From NCBI GenBank assembly GCA_934716785.1, contig CAKUYM010000112.1, positions 1 to 11,758 of the forward strand: a stretch of 11,758 nucleotides of DNA, in the 5' to 3' direction. The position numbers were made by a program, and so were the translations under genes. Below are positions 6,144-11,758 of this stretch, piece after piece (positions within the stretch are counted from its first letter, which is position 1; every line of letters starts with the position of its first letter). Under the pieces are notes generated by a model. It ran no database searches. It was not told where the DNA came from and saw only the letters and a list, made by a program, of their open reading frames with translations. This stretch comes from an uncultured Bacteroides sp. GTDB lineage: Bacteria > Bacteroidota > Bacteroidia > Bacteroidales > Bacteroidaceae.

Positions 6144-9011
6144 ATGAAGAACAAATTAAAGTGGATGATGGCTGTGGGCATGTTGTCATGCTCGGTAGCA
6201 ATGGCCCAACAACAAAGTGATATCCTGTCTGTGGCTGCTTCAACAAATGCGGAGAATGCAGCTTTGGCTTTTGATAAAAATGCGAAGACGATGTGGACGC
6301 TCCCTTCTCAGGCATTGAAGTCCGGGCAGTGGTTGATGTTTACTATCCAGCAGCCGGGAGATGTTTATGAACTGGATCTTCAGATGCAGGGAATAAGTAA
6401 AAAGGAATTAAAAGACGCATTGGATATTTTTGTCACTTACGACCCTATGAATCTCGGAAATCCGATAGACTACCAGATACTGGGGAATGAAAAATTGATG
6501 AAAGTCAAGTTTGCCGCTCCTAAATACGGTGCTCACGTAAGACTGGACTTTAAGCCGGGCAAATTGGATAAACCTTTTTCTTTAAAGGAGATTTCAGTGC
6601 TTTTGGCAGAGAGAGTATTGAAGGACAATAAAGGAGAAGTGACCGATCGGCGTTATATGGATGCGTCACTTCCAGTAGAAGAACGCGTGGAAAGTTTATT
6701 GGCGGTGATGACTCCGGAAGACAAGATGGAATTGATACGTGAAGGTTGGGGAATTCCCGGAATACCTCATTTGTATGTGCCACCCATTACGAAGGTGGAA
6801 GCTGTGCATGGTTTCTCTTATGGAAGCGGCGCGACTATTTTCCCGCAGGCTTTGGCGATGGGAGCGACCTGGAACCGGAAACTGACGGAAGAAGTGGCGA
6901 TGGTAATCGGTGACGAGACTGTAGCGGCAAATACCAAACAGGCATGGTCGCCCGTATTGGATGTTGCACAGGATGCACGCTGGGGACGTTGTGAAGAAAC
7001 TTTCGGGGAAGACCCGGTACTGGTTTCACAAATAGGCGGTGCATGGATTAAAGGTTATCAGTCCAGAGGCCTGTTCACCACTCCCAAGCATTTTGGCGGA
7101 CACGGTGCTCCGTTGGGTGGTCGTGATTCGCACGATATCGGTTTGTCGGAACGTGAAATGCGTGAAGTACATTTGGTTCCGTTCCGTCACGTCATTCGTA
7201 ACTACGATTGTCAGTCACTGATGATGGCTTATTCCGATTATATGGGTATTCCTGTTGCTAAGAGCACGGAATTGCTTCAGCAGATTTTGCGTCAGGAATG
7301 GGGATTCAACGGCTTTATTGTCAGTGACTGTGGAGCTATCGGCAACCTGACTGCCCGTAAGCATTATACGGCAAAAGATAAGATAGAAGCTGCCAATCAG
7401 GCGTTGGCTGCCGGCATTGCTACCAACTGTGGTGATACTTACAACGATAAAGAGGTGATTCAAGCCGCTAAAGCCGGACGTATCAACATGGAAAATCTGG
7501 ACAATGTATGCCGTACTATGCTGGCTACCATGTTCCGCAATGAACTTTTTGAGAAAAATCCGTGTAAACCGCTGGATTGGAATAAGATTTATCCGGGCTG
7601 GAATTCGGACAGCCATAAAGAAATGGCACGTCAGGCTGCCCGCGAATCAATTGTAATGTTGGAAAATAAGGATAATCTTCTGCCTTTGTCCAAGACTGTG
7701 CACACTATTGCTGTATTAGGTCCGGGAGCAGACAACCTTCAGCCGGGCGATTATACCCCGAAATTGCAACCCGGACAATTGAAATCCGTACTGACGGGCA
7801 TAAAGAATGCCGTAGGCAAACAGACGAAAGTTCTCTACGAACAAGGTTGTGACTTTACAAATCCGGATGTAACGAATATTCCCAAGGCAGTCAAAGTCGC
7901 CTCCCAATCGGATGTTGTGGTAATGGTATTGGGTGACTGTTCCACCAGTGAATCCACCAATGATGTCCGCAAGACATGTGGAGAGAATAACGACTGGGCT
8001 ACCTTGATTCTGCCGGGCAAGCAACAGGAATTATTGGAAGCTGTTTGCGCAACCGGAAAGCCTGTGATTCTGATTCTTCAGGCAGGACGTCCTTACGATA
8101 GTCTGAAAGCATCCGAAATGTGTAAGGCCATTCTTGTCAACTGGCTTCCGGGACAGGAAGGCGGTCCGGCAATGGCGGACGTGCTGTTCGGGGATTATAA
8201 TCCCGGCGGTCGTTTGCCGATGACTTTCCCGCGCCACGTAGGACAACTCCCCCTATACTATAACTTCAAGACTTCGGGGCGCCGTTATGAATATGTGGAT
8301 ATGGAGTATTATCCTCTCTACCGTTTCGGATACGGACTGAGCTACACTTCATTTGAATATTCGGATCTGAAGATACAGGAGAAGCCGAATGGTAATGTAA
8401 CGGTTCAGGCAACTGTGAAAAATACAGGAAGCCGTGCCGGTGATGAAGTGGCACAATTGTATGTGACGGATATGTATGCCAGTGTAAAGACCCGTGTCAT
8501 GGAATTGAAAGGATTCGAACGCATCCACTTGCAACCGGGAGAGTCAAAAGAGGTCTCTTTTGAATTGACGCCATACGATATTTCGTTACTCAATGACCGC
8601 ATGGACAGAGTGGTGGAAAAAGGAGAGTTCAAGATATGTGTCGGTGGCATGAGCCCTGACTATAAAGCTAACAATGAGATTAAACATAGTGTAGGCTTTA
8701 GTGATAAGACAAAAGGCGTATCCGGTATGCTTGATTATACTCATGAGTTTGGTGCCGACTTCGACCTCTCTATTTCGAAAGTGGAAGAGAACCTGACAAA
8801 GAACCAAAAGACCGTATGGGTAAGTGTGAAAAATAAGGGCACACTGATGGATGTTGGAAAAGTCGAAATGTTTGTTGATGGTAAAAAAGCGGGCGATGCT
8901 ATTCATTATGAACTGGGAGCCGGAGAAGAAAAACTGATCCCGTTCAAGTTGAGTAAGGATAATAAGCAGCCTGTCGCTTTTACGACCAAGTATAAAATGG
9001 TGGCTCTGTAG
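6144..9011 (+). CDS. GH3 beta-xylosidase/beta-glucosidase with extra N- and C-terminal modules
   Basis: This 955-residue retaining exo-glycosidase is long for GH3 (usually 750-870). Residues 1-21 are a signal peptide ending VAMA before QQQ. Residues ~22-160 look like a discoidin (F5/8 type C)-like beta-sandwich (NAALAFDKNAKTMW, HVRLDF). GH3 N- and C-domains span ~171-740, with the Lys315-His316 substrate motif (TPKHFGGHG) and nucleophile Asp395 (FIVSDCGAIG). Acid/base candidates are Glu603 (STSEST) and Glu614 (CGENND). The fibronectin-III-like domain is at ~750-830 (VKNTGSRAGDEVAQLYV). Residues ~870-955 form a further Ig-like module resembling CARDB (VKNKGTLMDVGKVEMFVDG). SDC instead of SDW at the nucleophile favours the beta-xylosidase-type branch. 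Trp618 sits where an Arg is usual after the Asp of the GxDR motif. A hairpin spans its stop codon. Family sure, substrate inferred. Confidence 0.92.
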   Translation: MKNKLKWMMAVGMLSCSVAMAQQQSDILSVAASTNAENAALAFDKNAKTMWTLPSQALKSGQWLMFTIQQPGDVYELDLQMQGISKKELKDALDIFVTYDPMNLGNPIDYQILGNEKLMKVKFAAPKYGAHVRLDFKPGKLDKPFSLKEISVLLAERVLKDNKGEVTDRRYMDASLPVEERVESLLAVMTPEDKMELIREGWGIPGIPHLYVPPITKVEAVHGFSYGSGATIFPQALAMGATWNRKLTEEVAMVIGDETVAANTKQAWSPVLDVAQDARWGRCEETFGEDPVLVSQIGGAWIKGYQSRGLFTTPKHFGGHGAPLGGRDSHDIGLSEREMREVHLVPFRHVIRNYDCQSLMMAYSDYMGIPVAKSTELLQQILRQEWGFNGFIVSDCGAIGNLTARKHYTAKDKIEAANQALAAGIATNCGDTYNDKEVIQAAKAGRINMENLDNVCRTMLATMFRNELFEKNPCKPLDWNKIYPGWNSDSHKEMARQAARESIVMLENKDNLLPLSKTVHTIAVLGPGADNLQPGDYTPKLQPGQLKSVLTGIKNAVGKQTKVLYEQGCDFTNPDVTNIPKAVKVASQSDVVVMVLGDCSTSESTNDVRKTCGENNDWATLILPGKQQELLEAVCATGKPVILILQAGRPYDSLKASEMCKAILVNWLPGQEGGPAMADVLFGDYNPGGRLPMTFPRHVGQLPLYYNFKTSGRRYEYVDMEYYPLYRFGYGLSYTSFEYSDLKIQEKPNGNVTVQATVKNTGSRAGDEVAQLYVTDMYASVKTRVMELKGFERIHLQPGESKEVSFELTPYDISLLNDRMDRVVEKGEFKICVGGMSPDYKANNEIKHSVGFSDKTKGVSGMLDYTHEFGADFDLSISKVEENLTKNQKTVWVSVKNKGTLMDVGKVEMFVDGKKAGDAIHYELGAGEEKLIPFKLSKDNKQPVAFTTKYKMVAL

Positions 9012-9022
9012 AGCCATCATTT
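8995..9022 (+). promoter_or_regulatory. Intercistronic stem-loop over the stop codon of the first GH3 gene
   Basis: AAATGGTGGCTC (8995-9006) pairs with GAGCCATCATTT (9011-9022) around a TGTA loop, giving 12 pairs with one G-T wobble. The TAG stop occupies 9009-9011, at the loop and the foot of the right arm. No T-run follows on the plus strand (TTACTGG and then an A-rich stretch), so it is not a classical terminator in the operon direction. It could protect the upstream mRNA end, pause polymerase or set lower expression of the second GH3 gene. On the minus strand it is followed by a TTTTATA tail. The pairing is read directly; the role is inferred. Confidence 0.55.
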
Positions 9023-9086
9023 ACTGGTACAAATAAAAAAAGCACAATGAGAAGGATTCTTATATAAGTAGTAATAAGGTAATAAA

Positions 9087-11639
9087 ATGAATAGGTATAA
9101 AAAGATTCTGTTGGCGGGTGTTTTAGGTGTGATGTCTTGTCCTTTTATGCATGCGCAAGAGTTGTATAAGAATGAAAATGCGCCTGTACATGAGCGGGTG
9201 ACGGATTTACTCTCTCGCATGACCGTGGAAGAAAAGATAAGTCTGCTGCGTGCCACTTCTCCTGCCATACCCCGTTTGGGTATTGATAAGTATTATCATG
9301 GCAATGAGGCATTGCATGGAGTGGTACGTCCGGGACGTTTTACCGTATTCCCGCAAGCCATCGGACTGGCCGCCACTTGGAATCCTGTGTTACAGAAGCG
9401 GGTGGCTACCGTGATATCGGATGAGGCGCGTGCCCGTTGGAATGAGTTAGACCAAGGCAGGGAGCAGAAAGAGCAATTTAGCGATGTACTGACTTTTTGG
9501 TCGCCCACTGTAAATATGGCACGTGACCCTCGCTGGGGGCGTACCCCGGAAACGTACGGTGAAGACCCTTTCCTTAGCGGAGTGATGGGAACAGCTTTTG
9601 TGCAAGGGCTGCAAGGAGACGATCCGCGTTATTTGAAGATTGTTTCCACTCCCAAGCATTTCGCCGCCAATAATGAGGAACACAACCGCTTTGTCTGCAA
9701 TCCGCAAATTTCGGAAAAACAATTGCGTGAGTACTACTTTCCGGCTTTCGAAATGTGTGTGAAGCAAGGGAAAGCTGCTTCTATCATGACTGCTTATAAC
9801 GCATTGAACGGTGTGCCTTGTACGCTGAATGCTTGGTTGTTGCAAAAAGTGTTACGTCAGGACTGGGGATTCCGGGGGTATGTCGTATCCGATTGCGGTG
9901 CCCCTTCCTTGTTGGTAAATGCTCATAAATATGTAAAGACGAAAGAAATGGCTGCTACTTTATCCATTAAAGCAGGGCTGGATTTGGAATGTGGAGACGA
10001 TGTATATGACGAATATTTGCTGAATGCCTACAAGCAATATATGGTATCTGATGCGGATATTGATTCGGCTGCCTATAACGTTTTGACAGCCCGTATGAAA
10101 CTGGGACTTTTCGATGGAACGGAACGAAATCCGTATACTAAGATTTCCCCATCGGTGATTGGCTCGAAAGAGCATCAACAGATTGCTTTGGATGCTGCCA
10201 GAGAGTGCATTGTCCTACTGAAGAATAAGAAGAATATACTTCCTTTGAATGTCAATAGACTGAAATCAATAGCAGTAGTAGGCATCAACGCCGGCAAGTG
10301 TGAGTTCGGTGATTATAGCGGTGCGCCGGTGGTAGAGCCGGTTTCTATCTTGCAGGGAATCAAAAACAGGGTAGGGGATAAGGTGAAGGTCGTGTATGCA
10401 CCTTGGAAATCTGCTGCCGATGGTTTGGAACTTATTCAGGGAGAGAATTTTCCCGAAGGGTTGAAAGCGGAATATTTTGAAGATACCCATTTGAAGGGGA
10501 CTCCTAAGGTACGCAAGGAAAACTGGATAAACTTTGAACCTGCCAACCAGGCTCCCGACCCGTTCTTGCCCAAATCCCCTTTGTCTGTCCGTTGGACGGG
10601 AAAATTGAAACCTGCTATTACCGGTCGTTATACATTCAGCTTTACTTCGGACGATGGCTGTCGTTTGAGCATCGACAATCAGTTATTGATTGATGCTTGG
10701 TCGGCGCATGCAGTATCTACCGACTCTGCTTCGATTTATCTTGAAGCAGGAAAAGAGTATCAGCTAAAAGCGGAATATTACGATAACCGAGATTATGCTA
10801 TCGCAAAGCTGCAATGGAAAGTGCCGCAAGTAGGAAAAGCTACCCGTCTCGATTTGTATGGAGAAGCCGGAAAGGCTGTCCGCGAGTGCGAAACGGTGGT
10901 TGCCGTAATGGGAATCAATAAGTCAATCGAACGTGAAGGGCAGGACAGATATGATATTCAGCTTCCGGCAGACCAAAGAGAGTTCTTGCAGGAAATCTAT
11001 AAAGTGAATCCGAACATTATCGTTGTTCTCGTTGCCGGAAGCTCATTGGCTGTCAACTGGATGGACGAACATATTCCTGCCATCGTGAATGCTTGGTATC
11101 CGGGCGAGCAAGGCGGGACAGCTGTTGCCGACGTGTTATTCGGTGATTATAATCCTGCCGGACGTTTGCCGCTGACTTATTACAAATCTTTGGATGAACT
11201 GCCGCCGTTCGATGACTACGATATAACAAAGGGACGTACTTATAAATATTTCAAAGGGGATGTTCTTTATCCTTTTGGTTACGGATTGAGCTATTCCGCC
11301 TTTAAATACAGCGATTTGAGAGTAAAATACAGCGCAAATAAAGTCACAGTTTCCTTCCGTTTGAAGAATACCGGAAAGAGAAAAGGAGATGAAGTCGCGC
11401 AAGTGTACGTGCGAATCCCCGAAACCGGCAGCATCGTTCCGATAAAAGAACTGAAAGGTTTCCAACGCGTGCCTTTGAAGCCGGGTGAGAGCCGTTTGGT
11501 AGAAATCGAACTCGATAAAGAACAACTCCGCTACTGGGATACAGTAAAAGAACAGTTTATAGTACCTACGGGTGCATTTGATATTATGGTCGGTGCTTCT
11601 TCCAAAGATATTCGTTTGCAAACGATAATCAATTTATAG
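9087..11639 (+). CDS. GH3 beta-xylosidase-type enzyme with PA14 insertion, secreted
   Basis: This 850-residue retaining exo-glycosidase has a signal peptide (residues 1-23, PFMHA before QEL) and is probably periplasmic. The GH3 N-domain begins near residue 28 and contains YYHGNEALHGV, typical of beta-xylosidase-like members. Lys190-His191 lie in TPKHFAANNEEHNR, and the nucleophile is Asp269 in YVVSDCGAP. The C-domain is interrupted by a PA14 module at ~458-582 (GLKAEYFEDTHL to AKLQWKVPQ, with FTSDDGCRLSID inside), a type that in some GH3 enzymes helps shape the active site. Acid/base candidates Glu615 and Glu617 follow in SIEREGQDR. A fibronectin-III-like domain closes the protein (VSFRLKNTGKRKGDEVAQVYV). 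It lies 75 bases after the first GH3 gene, with an AAGG Shine-Dalgarno-like site at 9076-9079. It is last in the operon, with a terminator six bases beyond the stop. Beta-glucosidase activity is the main alternative. Confidence 0.93.
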   Translation: MNRYKKILLAGVLGVMSCPFMHAQELYKNENAPVHERVTDLLSRMTVEEKISLLRATSPAIPRLGIDKYYHGNEALHGVVRPGRFTVFPQAIGLAATWNPVLQKRVATVISDEARARWNELDQGREQKEQFSDVLTFWSPTVNMARDPRWGRTPETYGEDPFLSGVMGTAFVQGLQGDDPRYLKIVSTPKHFAANNEEHNRFVCNPQISEKQLREYYFPAFEMCVKQGKAASIMTAYNALNGVPCTLNAWLLQKVLRQDWGFRGYVVSDCGAPSLLVNAHKYVKTKEMAATLSIKAGLDLECGDDVYDEYLLNAYKQYMVSDADIDSAAYNVLTARMKLGLFDGTERNPYTKISPSVIGSKEHQQIALDAARECIVLLKNKKNILPLNVNRLKSIAVVGINAGKCEFGDYSGAPVVEPVSILQGIKNRVGDKVKVVYAPWKSAADGLELIQGENFPEGLKAEYFEDTHLKGTPKVRKENWINFEPANQAPDPFLPKSPLSVRWTGKLKPAITGRYTFSFTSDDGCRLSIDNQLLIDAWSAHAVSTDSASIYLEAGKEYQLKAEYYDNRDYAIAKLQWKVPQVGKATRLDLYGEAGKAVRECETVVAVMGINKSIEREGQDRYDIQLPADQREFLQEIYKVNPNIIVVLVAGSSLAVNWMDEHIPAIVNAWYPGEQGGTAVADVLFGDYNPAGRLPLTYYKSLDELPPFDDYDITKGRTYKYFKGDVLYPFGYGLSYSAFKYSDLRVKYSANKVTVSFRLKNTGKRKGDEVAQVYVRIPETGSIVPIKELKGFQRVPLKPGESRLVEIELDKEQLRYWDTVKEQFIVPTGAFDIMVGASSKDIRLQTIINL

Positions 11640-11644
11640 ACTAT

Positions 11645-11681
11645 ACTTATACCCTGTTTACTGGGGTATAAGTTTCTGTTT
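11645..11681 (+). terminator. Rho-independent terminator of the hydrolase operon
   Basis: ACTTATACCC at 11645-11654 pairs perfectly with GGGTATAAGT at 11664-11673 around a nine-base loop, and TTTCTGTTT-like T-rich sequence follows. It starts six bases after the stop codon of the second GH3 gene, as expected for the end of the transcript. The T tract is interrupted, so readthrough is possible. Confidence 0.8.
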
Positions 11682-11723
11682 ACAATTATTGCTGTCCGCT
11701 AAAACTTTTTGAGCCTAAAAATT

Positions 11724-11758
11724 AGGGCTGGATTCCTCGCTTGGAATTCAGCCCTTTT
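11724..11758. terminator. Second, probably bidirectional terminator at the right edge
   Basis: AGGGCTGGATTCC (11724-11736) pairs with GGAATTCAGCCCT (11743-11755) around a six-base loop, with one G-T wobble. It is followed by TTTT to the window edge and preceded by AAAAATTA at 11717-11724, so both strands have a U-rich tail after the stem. It may back up the operon terminator or end a convergent minus-strand gene just outside the window. The tail is cut by the edge. Confidence 0.75.

Noticed and set aside
9047..9067. Six-codon frame (MRRILI, stop) in the leader of the second GH3 gene
   Set aside because: Too short to support as a regulatory leader peptide, with no codon signature and no attenuator hairpin after it.
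9087..9155. Possible lipoprotein signal (VMSC) in the second GH3, and similar Cys in the first GH3 (MLSC) and GH95
   Set aside because: The residues before the Cys do not fit the lipobox pattern, and good signal peptidase I sites (MHA, AMA, AKA) follow shortly after.
11712..11729. AGCC at 11712-11715 could pair with GGCT at 11726-11729, competing with the right-edge terminator (attenuator-like switch)
   Set aside because: Four pairs cannot compete with the 13-pair terminator stem.

Overview
The window looks like chromosomal DNA of a gut Bacteroides (B. ovatus / xylanisolvens / thetaiotaomicron type). The grounds are a TAnnTTTG promoter element ahead of the patatin gene, weak or absent Shine-Dalgarno sequences, AT-rich gaps and a dense run of secreted plant-glycan hydrolases. 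The species call is inference. I see no tRNA, rRNA, CRISPR array, insertion sequence or integrase.

Left part (1-1352): the start of an unrecognised minus-strand gene runs off the left edge. A ~250-base divergent intergenic region follows, holding a good Bacteroides-type promoter crossed by dyads, and then a plus-strand patatin-like acyl hydrolase. These look like ordinary housekeeping neighbours, unrelated to what follows.

Central and right part (1353-11758): a 180-base AT-rich region with a 14-base direct repeat at 22-base spacing leads into four co-directional genes separated by only 23, 46 and 75 bases. They encode a GH95 alpha-L-fucosidase/alpha-L-galactosidase, a two-enzyme fusion (GH71/99-like plus GH43), a GH3 enzyme with extra N- and C-terminal modules, and a second GH3 enzyme with a PA14 insertion. 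A perfect 10-bp hairpin with a T-rich tail ends the unit. A second, bidirectional-looking terminator lies at the right edge.

How the genes fit together: all four hydrolases have signal-peptidase-I type leaders with no convincing lipobox, so they are probably periplasmic and act on oligosaccharides already imported by a SusC/SusD system encoded elsewhere. The set suggests stepwise exo-trimming. GH95 would remove a terminal alpha-L-fucose or L-galactose cap, GH43 an arabinose/xylose-type unit, and the two GH3 enzymes (both with the SDC nucleophile motif common in beta-xylosidase-type GH3) beta-linked xylose or glucose. The GH71/99-like domain adds an activity I cannot assign. Decorated glucuronoarabinoxylan or xyloglucan is the most economical substrate guess. 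No transporter or regulator is in the window, so this is a satellite locus or the tail of a larger polysaccharide utilisation locus.
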